Under the pieces are notes generated by a model that worked only from the letters and a program-made list of their open reading frames with translations, searched no databases and was not told the origin of the DNA. 17,467 nt of DNA from the NCBI GenBank assembly GCA_008501735.1, contig QQUF01000031.1:1-17467 (forward strand). Reading direction: 5' to 3'. Of this stretch, positions 1 through 6,893 are shown piece after piece. This DNA comes from Calditrichota bacterium (GTDB taxonomy: Bacteria; CLD3). Numbering within the stretch: position 1 is the stretch's first letter; every line of letters starts with the position of its first letter. Position numbers and translations under genes: made by a program.

Positions 1-134
1 CTTCCGTCATCAACAAAAATTAATTCGTAGGAAAATTTATTCTCTTCCAAAACAGATTTAAGAAGCGAAGAAAGTTCAGTGAGAGATTCAGCTTCGTTTA
101 GAAAAGGAATTACAACGGAGACATCAAGAGACAT
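1..134 (-). CDS. Family 2 glycosyltransferase, N-terminal fragment
   Basis: This is the first 44 codons of a minus-strand gene cut by the window's left edge. The ATG is the complement of 132-134. The peptide opens with a beta strand reading SVVIPFLNEAESL and reaches IFVDDG. These are the nucleotide-sugar binding strand and the DDG part of the metal-binding region at the start of GT-A fold, family 2 glycosyltransferases. The FLNEAESL form resembles the polyprenyl-phosphate sugar transferases (DPM1/GtrB/ArnC type), which load a sugar onto a lipid carrier at the inner membrane. That subfamily is inferred from 44 residues only, since the acceptor-binding and any membrane segments lie outside the window. 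It is divergent from the LamG gene at 377. No strong Shine-Dalgarno precedes the start. Confidence 0.85.
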   Translation of the reverse strand, partial: MSLDVSVVIPFLNEAESLTELSSLLKSVLEENKFSYELIFVDDG

Positions 135-376
135 TAATTTACCAATCTTTTTTCAAAATTTTAAAAGTGAAGTCGCTAAGACTAAAAATGAAAGCGAACC
201 AATTTAAACAAAAATGTCTTTGTAACAAAACGAGTGTAAAAATAATTTTTAATTTCTTTTCTTAAAAACACTCATTTTGACGGCAGACACTTTTTAAAGA
301 GTGGAATAGTATATTTTTAGAAACTGATTCATACCAAATATTGCACGTAAAATTTAATTCTTGGAAGAAACTTAAA
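135..376. promoter_or_regulatory. Divergent AT-rich intergenic region with inverted repeats
   Basis: This gap separates the divergent glycosyltransferase and LamG genes and must hold both promoters. It contains an 11-base inverted repeat with one mismatch, AAAACGAGTGT at 227-237 against ACACTCATTTT at 268-278. Inside the left half of the loop lies a perfect small palindrome, TAAAAATAATTTTTA, at 237-251. A third GAGTG-type motif occurs in CACTTTTTAAAGAGTG at 289-304. A -35-like TTGACG (277-282) and a -10-like TATATT (310-315) are present but are 27 bases apart, so they do not make a normal sigma70 pair. No small gene is convincing here. Confidence 0.35.
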
Positions 377-2137
377 ATGAAAACTTTTATTAGAAAGATT
401 GCTTTCTCATTAAGCATTTTTTCGAGCTCAGTTGCTTTGGCTCAAAACAACGTTCTTGAACTCGATGGAAATGTTTCCTATTTAGACTTAAGTTCACATT
501 CTCAAAGTCTAATTTTTGACTCGTCTTTTACAATCGAATTTTGGTTCAAAGCTAATTTCGACCACAAAATCGACACAGGAACTCTTTGGTCAATCAGTGA
601 CGGAAACTCAAGCGGATTCGGTGAAAGATTTGAAATTCGTTACGGAGAAAGCACTTCACTTGTTGCCGACGAAAGAATTTCTGTGATTTTGGCGAAAGGT
701 CTGACAACAACAGCTTTTACCTTTGCTGATGTTGGAAATTACGCAAGTGAATGGCATCACTACGCAGTTACCGGAAATGGAAATTCGTGGGAACTTTTCA
801 TTGACGGAGTTTCGCAAACTTTGACACAAGTCCAATTTACTTCGGCAAATTTCGTTGGTGATTATGGAGAAGGATTTTCGCCAAAAACTCACACAAACGT
901 TGGAATCCGACAACTTGCCAACTTAGACAACGAAACAGACGGCTCTTTTGATGAAGTCAGAATTTGGAACACAAACCTTGCCCAAACAGAAATCAATTCT
1001 AACAAAAATGCAACTTTACTCGGCAATGAGCCAAACCTTCTTGGTTACTGGAATTTTGACAACGGAACAACGGAAGACTTGACGGCAAATTCTTTCGACG
1101 GAACTTTGGTTGGGAATGCGAACATCACTTTCGACAGCACTTTGGATTTTGGACCTGGCTTTGACTTAATTTCTCCTGTTCAAGGTGATACAGTGAATAC
1201 TTTGAATATTTTTTTCAATTGGGAAGACGCACCACCTGACAGCTTCACGACTGGAAACGGGCAAATTTTCTACACTCTACAAGTTGCCTTTGACTCAAGT
1301 TTCACAACAGGCTCAGGTGGAAATTTTCTCGTTGCAGACAGCCTGACAGTTAGTGAATACGAAACCGATTACATCACGACAATTCAGACTGTTTTGGCTT
1401 ACATTGATACTTTGATTGACACAAATTCGACAACTTCTGCTCAAAAATACAACAACTCTTTAAGTGCTTTCGAATATCCTTCTTTTCCACTTTACTGGAG
1501 AGTTTTCGCCCACGACGACACAGACACACTTTTTAGTAATCAATCCGAGCAGTTTACTTACAAATTAGGAAGTTTCAGTTTGCTTTCTCCAACTGATTCC
1601 ACAAACTACCAAACTGCTCCAGATTCCATAGATTTTGCTTGGGAAGAAGCAGGAAGTCCGGCTACTACAATTTATTTTATGTTTTTGACTAAGAGTTTGG
1701 ATTTTGACAACTACGAACTTTTCCCTTCAATTTTGGATAATATCGCAAATCCGACTCCAAACGTAACTTTTACTTATTCAGGTTCTGACACGCTAACAGA
1801 CGGAAAATACAATTGGTTTTCGATTGCAGTTTTGACAAATGGTGGAGATACGGAAGTTCTTTTAAGCAAAGAAATTTTGTTCTTCTCAGTTGGAGACACA
1901 ACAACACAAGTTCCATTAGGGCAAATCGGAAATGTTACAATTTCAGTTGAAAATGACCAAGCAACTTTGAGTTGGAATTCTGTGAGTGGTGCAAATGGTT
2001 ACAATTTTTACAAATCTATAATGCCAAATTCCATTTTTGACCCATTAAATTTAGTGTCAACAGTTACTGATACTTTCTTGACAGTTGACGTTTCGATTTT
2101 AGATTCAGGTTACTTTGTTGTAACTGCTAAAGATTAA
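377..2137 (+). CDS. Secreted LamG-domain protein with fibronectin-like repeats
   Basis: The product is 586 residues, probably extracellular or surface-exposed and carbohydrate- or protein-binding. I chose the ATG at 377 rather than the in-frame TTG at 341. It follows a GGAAG at 363-367 and opens a clean Sec signal peptide, MKTFIRKIAFSLSIFSSSVA then LAQ, cleaving near residue 23. Residues about 27-255 form a LamG_3/concanavalin-A-like sandwich: FTIEFWFKA, WHHYAVTGNG, LFIDGV, FDEVRIWNTNLAQTEI and LLGYWNFDNGT are its usual signature strands. Two repeats follow, each starting L-x-SP with F-x-W-E-x-A (about 263-405 and 412-510). They resemble Ig/fibronectin-like modules common in large exported proteins of this superphylum. 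A fibronectin-type domain (about 513-586) ends the chain. It stops at GYFVVTAKD, with no recognisable type IX secretion tail. An intrinsic terminator follows at 2196-2225. The ligand is unknown. Confidence 0.85.
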   Translation: MKTFIRKIAFSLSIFSSSVALAQNNVLELDGNVSYLDLSSHSQSLIFDSSFTIEFWFKANFDHKIDTGTLWSISDGNSSGFGERFEIRYGESTSLVADERISVILAKGLTTTAFTFADVGNYASEWHHYAVTGNGNSWELFIDGVSQTLTQVQFTSANFVGDYGEGFSPKTHTNVGIRQLANLDNETDGSFDEVRIWNTNLAQTEINSNKNATLLGNEPNLLGYWNFDNGTTEDLTANSFDGTLVGNANITFDSTLDFGPGFDLISPVQGDTVNTLNIFFNWEDAPPDSFTTGNGQIFYTLQVAFDSSFTTGSGGNFLVADSLTVSEYETDYITTIQTVLAYIDTLIDTNSTTSAQKYNNSLSAFEYPSFPLYWRVFAHDDTDTLFSNQSEQFTYKLGSFSLLSPTDSTNYQTAPDSIDFAWEEAGSPATTIYFMFLTKSLDFDNYELFPSILDNIANPTPNVTFTYSGSDTLTDGKYNWFSIAVLTNGGDTEVLLSKEILFFSVGDTTTQVPLGQIGNVTISVENDQATLSWNSVSGANGYNFYKSIMPNSIFDPLNLVSTVTDTFLTVDVSILDSGYFVVTAKD

Positions 2138-2195
2138 AATCTGTCCGATAGTTTTTTATTTTTTCTTGAACTCTTCCCCAAGATGTTCACATTTG

Positions 2196-2225
2196 AGAGC
2201 CTACTTGTTGTAGGCTCTTTTTTTT
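2196..2225 (+). terminator. Intrinsic terminator of the LamG gene
   Basis: A perfect 8-bp stem, GAGCCTAC at 2197-2204 with GTAGGCTC at 2210-2217, closes a five-base loop. It can be extended by one A-T pair, and eight T residues (2218-2225) follow at once. This is a textbook rho-independent terminator for transcription coming from the LamG gene. It lacks a T run in the other direction, so it should not stop the convergent TPR gene efficiently. Confidence 0.9.
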
Positions 2226-2229
2226 ATAA

Positions 2230-2281
2230 AGACGCAAAGCCTCGCGTCTCTACTTGTCATTTCTGCTAAAACAGGAATTTA
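2230..2281. repeat. Two adjacent degenerate short palindromes (REP-like)
   Basis: Two small hairpins sit side by side in the 150-base gap between convergent genes. The first pairs AGACGC (2230-2235) with GCGTCT (2244-2249). The second pairs ATTTCTG (2259-2265) with CAGGAAT (2272-2278), with one G-T wobble. The wording around them, GCGTCTCTAC and GTCATTTCTGC..CAGGAAT, resembles GTAGAGACGC-type and GTCATTCCTGC-type dispersed palindromic repeats that I recall from many bacterial genomes. No second copy lies in this window, so repeat status is an inference. Confidence 0.45.
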
Positions 2282-2289
2282 TTTTTACC

Positions 2290-3399
2290 TTAAATTTTAC
2301 TTCTCAATTCTTTAAGAAGCTCAACTAACTCTTCGGAACTTTGGAAGACGCTTTCGAGTTCATTTTTGAGATTGATTTTTGCGGCAAGTTCTAAACCTTC
2401 GTCACAATTTTTTTTAGCTTTTGCTTTTTTGCCTTGCTCAAAAGCAGCTTTTGCGATTAAGTATTTACACTCAACTTGGAAATTGTAAGAAGGGAATTCG
2501 TAATTTTCCAAACGAGATAAAATTTGTTCAAATTCGGTTTCTACTTTATCCCATTGAGATAAATAAAGGTAAAGTTTTGCACGTTTATAGAATGCATCTA
2601 AAGGAGGTTTTGGAGAATTTGCAATGTAATTTTCGATTGTTTCTAAAGCCTCTTCTTGTTTCCCGAAATCCCAAAGAACACGAGTCAAAGCCAAAATTGC
2701 TCCGTCTCTTGAGTAAGCACCGTAATTTGCGGCGATTTTAATTTGCTCAACTCCGATTTCACGTTTATCGGCAAGCCAAAAAGCAAAGATTTGAATAAAT
2801 TTTGAACGTGCAGTTCGCCAGTAATTGTAAGAGCCTAAACCAAAGTAAGAGTCGTAAATGTCAGGTTGGTTTTCGAGGGCAATTTCCAAGTTTTCAATTC
2901 CATTTGATGCGTCAATAAATCCGCTAATCCACTTCTTTTGACGAATTTTAAAAAATGCTCTGTAACCGAGACAAGCTCCAACGTAAAAATTTAACCAAGA
3001 ATCTTGACTGCCTTGCATTAGTCTTTTACCTTTCTCAATCGCAGAGTTAACGTTGCCTTCTAACTCTTTCTGAAAAGTTTGAATTCTGTAACCTTTCATC
3101 CAATTTTGGTAAACAGCTGATTTGAAAAAATGTGGAGCAGGGTGATTTGGAAATTCATTTTCCAAGCTATCGAAAATTGCCAACGCTTCTTTGAATTTGT
3201 CTTGAAAAACCAAATTGATTCCTCGTGAAAGTGGTTCGTGAAATTGCGGGTCAGTCGGAGCTTTTGCATTTTGTGGAATTTGTGGAAGCTCTTCAAAAGC
3301 GAGTAAATTTGAAACTAAAATCAGCAGAGTTGTAAAAACAAAAAATCTTTGCAAGCGGGTAAACCTTTGTGTAATTTGGAAGTTCCGAAAAGGTAACAT
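2290..3399 (-). CDS. Exported tetratricopeptide-repeat protein
   Basis: From the ATG at 3399 the product is 369 residues. It begins with a basic stretch, then the hydrophobic run FFVFTTLLILVSNLLA before FEELP, which reads as a signal peptide or N-terminal anchor. The rest is helical pairs of TPR type: KFKEALAIFDSLENEFPNHP, a middle pair around NYWRTARSKF, KQEEALETIENYIANSP, QWDKVETEFEQILSRLENY, and GKKAKAKKNCDEGLELAAKI near the C terminus. TPR arrays are protein-docking scaffolds, and no catalytic domain is visible. The longer frame back to 3492 would run into the acetyltransferase gene and is unlikely. A shorter start, TTG at 3354, has a better Shine-Dalgarno (AAAGG, nine bases upstream) and gives a tighter signal peptide, so the true start is uncertain. 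Partners are unknown. Confidence 0.8.
   Translation of the reverse strand: MLPFRNFQITQRFTRLQRFFVFTTLLILVSNLLAFEELPQIPQNAKAPTDPQFHEPLSRGINLVFQDKFKEALAIFDSLENEFPNHPAPHFFKSAVYQNWMKGYRIQTFQKELEGNVNSAIEKGKRLMQGSQDSWLNFYVGACLGYRAFFKIRQKKWISGFIDASNGIENLEIALENQPDIYDSYFGLGSYNYWRTARSKFIQIFAFWLADKREIGVEQIKIAANYGAYSRDGAILALTRVLWDFGKQEEALETIENYIANSPKPPLDAFYKRAKLYLYLSQWDKVETEFEQILSRLENYEFPSYNFQVECKYLIAKAAFEQGKKAKAKKNCDEGLELAAKINLKNELESVFQSSEELVELLKELRSKI
3364..3368 (-). promoter_or_regulatory. Possible RBS for an alternative TTG start of the TPR gene
   Basis: On the minus strand these bases read AAAGG, nine bases before an in-frame TTG (complement of 3352-3354). Starting there gives a compact signal peptide, M-QRFFVFTTLLILVSNLLA, and widens the divergent gap to the acetyltransferase from 25 to 70 bases. 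The ATG at 3399 has no Shine-Dalgarno. Confidence 0.35.
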
Positions 3400-3424
3400 T
3401 TTTAATAAAAATGGAAAACAAAAG

Positions 3425-3862
3425 ATGAACGTAAGTTTAAGAGAAATTACTGAAAAGAATTGGTATGAAGCGACGAAGCTCAAAGTTGCCAAAAGCCAAA
3501 AAGGAACTGTTGCTGAAAATGTTTACTCAATTGCCGAATCAAAATTTTATCCGACTTACGAAATTCGTGGAATTTATGCCGACGGGAAAATGGTCGGATT
3601 TGCTTTTTACGGATTTGACACTGATGAGAACGAAAATTGGATTGCAAGAGTGATGGTTGACGAAAATTACCAAAGAAAAGGTTATGGTGAAGAAGGAGTG
3701 AAACTTATTCTCGAAAGATTTAAAGAAAGGAATGAAGGAAACTACGTCAAACTTTCTTTTGTTGAAGGAAATAAAACAGCAGAGAAACTCTATGAAAAAA
3801 TTGGCTTTGCTAAAACAGGTGAAGTCATTGATGGTGAAGAAGTGATGAAGTACGAATTTTAA
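3425..3862 (+). CDS. GNAT acetyltransferase, BltD-like (putative polyamine acetyltransferase)
   Basis: This is a 145-residue single-domain N-acetyltransferase that would transfer acetyl from acetyl-CoA to a small amine. The pyrophosphate-binding motif A, YQRKGYGEEG, lies at residues 82-91 after the strand ARVMVDE. Motif B-like residues follow at N116 to F128 (NKTAEKLYEKIGF). The N-terminal pattern (REITEKNWYEATKLKVA, then GIYADGKMVGFAFYGFD) and the closing GEVIDGEEVMKYE match my memory of Bacillus BltD, a spermine/spermidine acetyltransferase. The polyamine substrate is therefore a family-based inference. The length is normal for the family. It is divergent from the TPR gene, with only 25 bases between the two ATGs, so its promoter may overlap the TPR gene's 5' end. 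Confidence 0.85.
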   Translation: MNVSLREITEKNWYEATKLKVAKSQKGTVAENVYSIAESKFYPTYEIRGIYADGKMVGFAFYGFDTDENENWIARVMVDENYQRKGYGEEGVKLILERFKERNEGNYVKLSFVEGNKTAEKLYEKIGFAKTGEVIDGEEVMKYEF

Positions 3863-3919
3863 AAAGATTGCAACTTTTTGTCTCTTTTTTCATTTCTAAT
3901 TATTTAAACTTAAAAATTA

Positions 3920-5725
3920 ATGAGGCAAAAATTGACATCACTTAAAAAAACATACGAAATTTTAGCAAATCATTTTGAAGCAGTTGGCGGACTTGAGAAT
4001 TTGAAGAAAGAAAAGTCAAGTTACTTTGAAGCTGAAATTGAAATTCTTGGAACAGGTTTAAAAGGAACTTTGAAATCTTGGAACGAACTCCCGATAAAAA
4101 GCAAAACAGTAACAGACTTAACGGTTTTTAAAGAAACAGAAGGAGACAACGGAGAATTTTTTTGGAAAGCTGACGCAAACAACAAAGTCCAAATCTCAAA
4201 AGACGAGAGCAAAGAAAAAGAACGACAAAACAAAAGATTACTCGCCGAATTTGAACACTTAAATCAAAATTCCAAATTCTTCAAATTAAGCTTTGAAGGT
4301 ATTCAGGAGGTTGAAGGGAAAGAAACTTACGTCTTGAAAACTCAAAGTCTTGTTGACGAAAGTGTGAATTTTGATTTTTACGACTGCCAAAATTTTATGC
4401 TTTTGAAAAATGAAAAAGATGAAGAAAATGACAAGGTTGAAACTTTTTTCTCTGACTATAAAAGTGTAAACGGAATTCTAAAAGCATTCACACAGAAAAC
4501 GATTATCAAAGCAATTGGGCAAACGACTGAAATCAGAATTAAAAAATTTGAGACGAATTTGGAATTTGAAGAAGGCACTTTTGAACCGCCTGAAAAAGAT
4601 GCTGACGACTTTGAGTTTCTCGAAAACAATTGTGTTGAGGATATCTCATTCAAGTTTTTGCACAATCACATTTATTTAAAAGTAAAATTGAATGGAACTG
4701 AAAGTCTTTGGGTTTTGGATTCGGGAGCAAGTGTAACGGTTATTGATTCTGTTTTTGCCGAAAAAATGAATTTGACTTTGGAAGGCAAAGTTCAAGGAAA
4801 AGGCTTGAGTGGTTTGGTTGAAGTTTCTTTCGTAAAACTTCCTCCTTTGGAAATCGGAGGTTTGCATTTTAAAGAACAAAAAGTTGCTTCAATCGAAATT
4901 GCGAGTCTTTTTAGAAAAACAATTGGTTTGGAAGTTGTCGGAATTTTAGGATTTGATTTCCTTTCTCGCTTGGTTACAAAAATTGATTACGCAAACGAGA
5001 AAATTTCATTTTATCACCCGAAAACTTTTGCTTACAAAGGCAATGGAACAGTTCTTGAAACTCCTTTGAAAAACAGAATGCTAAAAGCTGAAATGACCGT
5101 TGACGGAAAATTTTCAGGAAAGTGGAATGTTGATTTAGGAGCTGGTGGAAGTTCTTTTCACTTCCCTTTTGCAAAAGAAAACAATTTGTTTGAACGAGAA
5201 GGTGTCGAAAGAATTTCGATGGGAGCTGACGGACAATTAAAATCAAAAACAATAAAATTTTCGGATTTTGAGTTTGGTGGTTTCAAAGTTGAAAATCCAA
5301 AATTTTCAGTTCACGAAGACGTGAAAGTCGGAGCATTTGCAGACAAAGAATTTGTTGGAAATCTTGGAAACAATGTTTTTAGGAATTTTGTTCTTTACTT
5401 GGATTACGAAAGCCAAAAAATGATTGTGGAAAAAGGTGATGACTTCGGCAAAGAATTTCCGAGCGACAAAAGTGGACTTCAAATTCAGAGAAATGAAGAA
5501 GGTGACTTTGAAGTGATTTTCATAACTCCGAGTTCACCTGCTGAAGAATCAGGTTTTGAAGTAGGAGACAAAGTTCTTTCAATCAATGGAAAAGACACTG
5601 AGTCGTTAGGGAATTTAGGAGTTTTTGAGTTTTTAGAAAAAGATGAAGGAACGAAGTTAGAGTTTGAAGTTTTGAGAAGTGATGCAAAACTTGACTTGAA
5701 ATTGGTTTTAAAAGTTTTGTGTTAA
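3920..5725 (+). CDS. Retropepsin-like aspartyl protease with C-terminal PDZ domain
   Basis: The product is 601 residues in three parts. Residues 1 to about 230 are a beta-rich region starting with YEILANHFEAVGGLENLK, a module often seen before such proteases. Two retropepsin-like halves follow. The first has LWVLDSGAS (Asp267) and the ILGFDFL strand at 342-348. The second has WNVDLGAGGSS (Asp405). Together they supply the two catalytic aspartates in one chain. Residues about 515-600 are a PDZ domain with GDFEVIFITPSSPAEESGF and GDKVLSINGKD. Relatives are usually exported proteins that cleave or bind envelope substrates. This one has no signal peptide from its only available ATG: a stop at 3911-3913 blocks extension, and no Shine-Dalgarno is evident. 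It may be cytoplasmic, or its leader may have been lost. The gene is separated by 57 bases from the acetyltransferase. Confidence 0.85.
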   Translation: MRQKLTSLKKTYEILANHFEAVGGLENLKKEKSSYFEAEIEILGTGLKGTLKSWNELPIKSKTVTDLTVFKETEGDNGEFFWKADANNKVQISKDESKEKERQNKRLLAEFEHLNQNSKFFKLSFEGIQEVEGKETYVLKTQSLVDESVNFDFYDCQNFMLLKNEKDEENDKVETFFSDYKSVNGILKAFTQKTIIKAIGQTTEIRIKKFETNLEFEEGTFEPPEKDADDFEFLENNCVEDISFKFLHNHIYLKVKLNGTESLWVLDSGASVTVIDSVFAEKMNLTLEGKVQGKGLSGLVEVSFVKLPPLEIGGLHFKEQKVASIEIASLFRKTIGLEVVGILGFDFLSRLVTKIDYANEKISFYHPKTFAYKGNGTVLETPLKNRMLKAEMTVDGKFSGKWNVDLGAGGSSFHFPFAKENNLFEREGVERISMGADGQLKSKTIKFSDFEFGGFKVENPKFSVHEDVKVGAFADKEFVGNLGNNVFRNFVLYLDYESQKMIVEKGDDFGKEFPSDKSGLQIQRNEEGDFEVIFITPSSPAEESGFEVGDKVLSINGKDTESLGNLGVFEFLEKDEGTKLEFEVLRSDAKLDLKLVLKVLC

Positions 5726-5727
5726 TT

Positions 5728-5759
5728 CAGTAGGGAACAAAGATTTTTGTTCCCTACTG
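5728..5759. terminator. Perfect 14-bp hairpin between convergent genes
   Basis: CAGTAGGGAACAAA (5728-5741) pairs perfectly with TTTGTTCCCTACTG (5746-5759) around a GATT loop. It fills almost the whole gap between the protease stop (5723-5725) and the SIMPL stop (complement of 5761-5763), so it lies at the 3' end of both transcripts. Neither side has a T tract after the stem. It is either a bidirectional terminator or transcript-end stabiliser of unusual form, or a small dispersed palindrome. Confidence 0.6.
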
Positions 5760-5760
5760 C

Positions 5761-6492
5761 CTAATTTTCTAAGTAGTAGTCAATTGTTGAAACCACTCGA
5801 ACGATTTTGTAAAGTTGGTTTTCTTGCATAATTCCCGGAGCTCTGTCTCTTGGTAAAATCACAAAAACTCCTTGATTTGCACGACGGATTCCGCCGACTT
5901 GGCTACCTGAATCTAAAGCGAATTTCTCTGCGGCATTTCTTGCATTTGCGGTTGCTTCAGCAATCATTTCAGGTTTTAAATCATTAAGTTCAGTAAACAA
6001 AAATGTTGGAGCCATTCCGCCATAATAACCATAACCTCCGGAAGAAGATAAAATTACTCCAACTTCAACAAGATCACTTACCTTTTGACTTGCATTTTGA
6101 ATGAGTTCAGGGTTTTCGGAACGAACCATAATTGTTTGATTAATTATGTAGCGGTTATCGGTTGGTCCATTTCTGTACGCATTTGCAAGAATGTCTGTAA
6201 CCTCGAGACTTTGGAGTTCAGTTTGCGATTCTTCGATTCCGTATTTTTTGAGAAAGGCAAGAATTTTGTTTTTGCTTTCATTGATTTTTCTTTGGCAAAC
6301 GTTAAGGTTGTCGTCAGTTGCAACAAATCTTAGGGGCCAAAAAGCGATGTTTGCTTTTACTTCTCTTTCAGAGACGCCTTTGACTTTCACGAAGTTGTCG
6401 GCTGTTTTACTTTTGATAAACCCTAAGCCGATTAATAAACCTGCAAGAGCGATACCAATTGCTAAAATTATGTTGTTGAGTTGATTCTGCAT
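5761..6492 (-). CDS. SIMPL-domain (DUF541, YggE-like) membrane-anchored protein
   Basis: The product is 243 residues. An N-terminal hydrophobic segment, residues about 7-26 (NNIILAIGIALAGLLIGLGF), anchors or exports it. The remainder is a SIMPL domain. It opens with FVKVKGVSEREVKANIAFWPL and continues with NESKNKILAFLKKYGI, SLEVTDI, RYIINQTIMVRSENPELI, the glycine-rich SSSGGYGYYGG, and AEATANARNAAEKFALDSGSQVGGI. This order of elements is characteristic of the family. The family includes YggE, linked to oxidative stress, and envelope proteins whose biochemical activity is not settled. I therefore assign the domain but not a reaction. It is convergent with the protease and divergent from the small gene at 6621. 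An AGGT lies just before its ATG. Confidence 0.88.
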   Translation of the reverse strand: MQNQLNNIILAIGIALAGLLIGLGFIKSKTADNFVKVKGVSEREVKANIAFWPLRFVATDDNLNVCQRKINESKNKILAFLKKYGIEESQTELQSLEVTDILANAYRNGPTDNRYIINQTIMVRSENPELIQNASQKVSDLVEVGVILSSSGGYGYYGGMAPTFLFTELNDLKPEMIAEATANARNAAEKFALDSGSQVGGIRRANQGVFVILPRDRAPGIMQENQLYKIVRVVSTIDYYLEN

Positions 6493-6620
6493 TTTTTACC
6501 TAAATTTAAATTTGCTGATTCTCTGAAATATAATTTTAACGTGAAATTTTTATTGGCTTTTTTTTCTTAAAATTAAATTTTGTTGTTATTTTGGGAAGTT
6601 AATAAAATGAAAGAAATTTT
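6493..6620. promoter_or_regulatory. Divergent promoter region between the SIMPL gene and the plsX operon
   Basis: This gap of 128 bases is very AT-rich and must carry promoters for both flanking transcription units. On the minus strand a TATATT-like -10 lies near 6525-6530, and no good -35 partner was found. An ATG at 6607 opens a short frame that is out of phase with the gene at 6621. No hairpin or regulator site stood out. Confidence 0.3.
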
Positions 6621-6875
6621 ATGCTTGAGCAAGACCTTAGAGTTGACCACGAAAAACTCAAACGAGAAATGAATGAACTCACTGACCAAGAAATTCATAA
6701 AAAAATTGAAGATGCTGAATTTTATTTGAAAAAATATAAAGAAACCGCTTGGAACCACATTTCTGACCGCTCTGTTAAGGAGAAAGCGATAAAGTTACTT
6801 TTTCTTTCCAAAGCTTTCATAAAAGTTGGAAACGAACTTTTGCAAGAACGAAGCATTTTTAAACAATCCGATTAA
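6621..6875 (+). CDS. Unrecognised 84-residue helical protein upstream of plsX
   Basis: I do not recognise this family. The predicted protein is strongly charged and looks almost entirely helical (LEQDLRVDHEKLKREMNELT, then IHKKIEDAEFYLKKYKE), with possible coiled-coil character. It has no signal peptide, no transmembrane segment and no cysteine. It lies 18 bases upstream of plsX on the same strand, so the two are probably co-transcribed. In many bacteria the genes directly upstream of plsX are a DUF177 (YceD) gene and rpmF. This protein resembles neither: ribosomal protein L32 is shorter, starts with a basic proline-containing motif and often has zinc cysteines. The ATG at 6621 has only a weak GAAAGAAA-type upstream sequence. 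It is likely a real gene because the frame is full-length and the codon use matches its neighbours. Confidence 0.65.
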   Translation: MLEQDLRVDHEKLKREMNELTDQEIHKKIEDAEFYLKKYKETAWNHISDRSVKEKAIKLLFLSKAFIKVGNELLQERSIFKQSD

Positions 6876-6893
6876 AGCCTTTAAGGAAAATTT

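Noticed and set aside
277-315. TTGACG and TATATT as a sigma70 promoter for the LamG gene
   Set aside because: They are 27 bases apart, far from the normal 16-18.
2421-2741. 106-residue plus-strand frame within the TPR gene
   Set aside because: It is antisense to a clear TPR protein and has no motif.
3861-3879. AAAAAG/CTTTTT hairpin after the acetyltransferase
   Set aside because: The stem is almost entirely A-T, weak and typical of AT-rich noise. A terminator cannot be claimed.
6085-6484. Plus-strand frames opposite the SIMPL gene
   Set aside because: They are shadows of a minus-strand gene that shows the full family signature.
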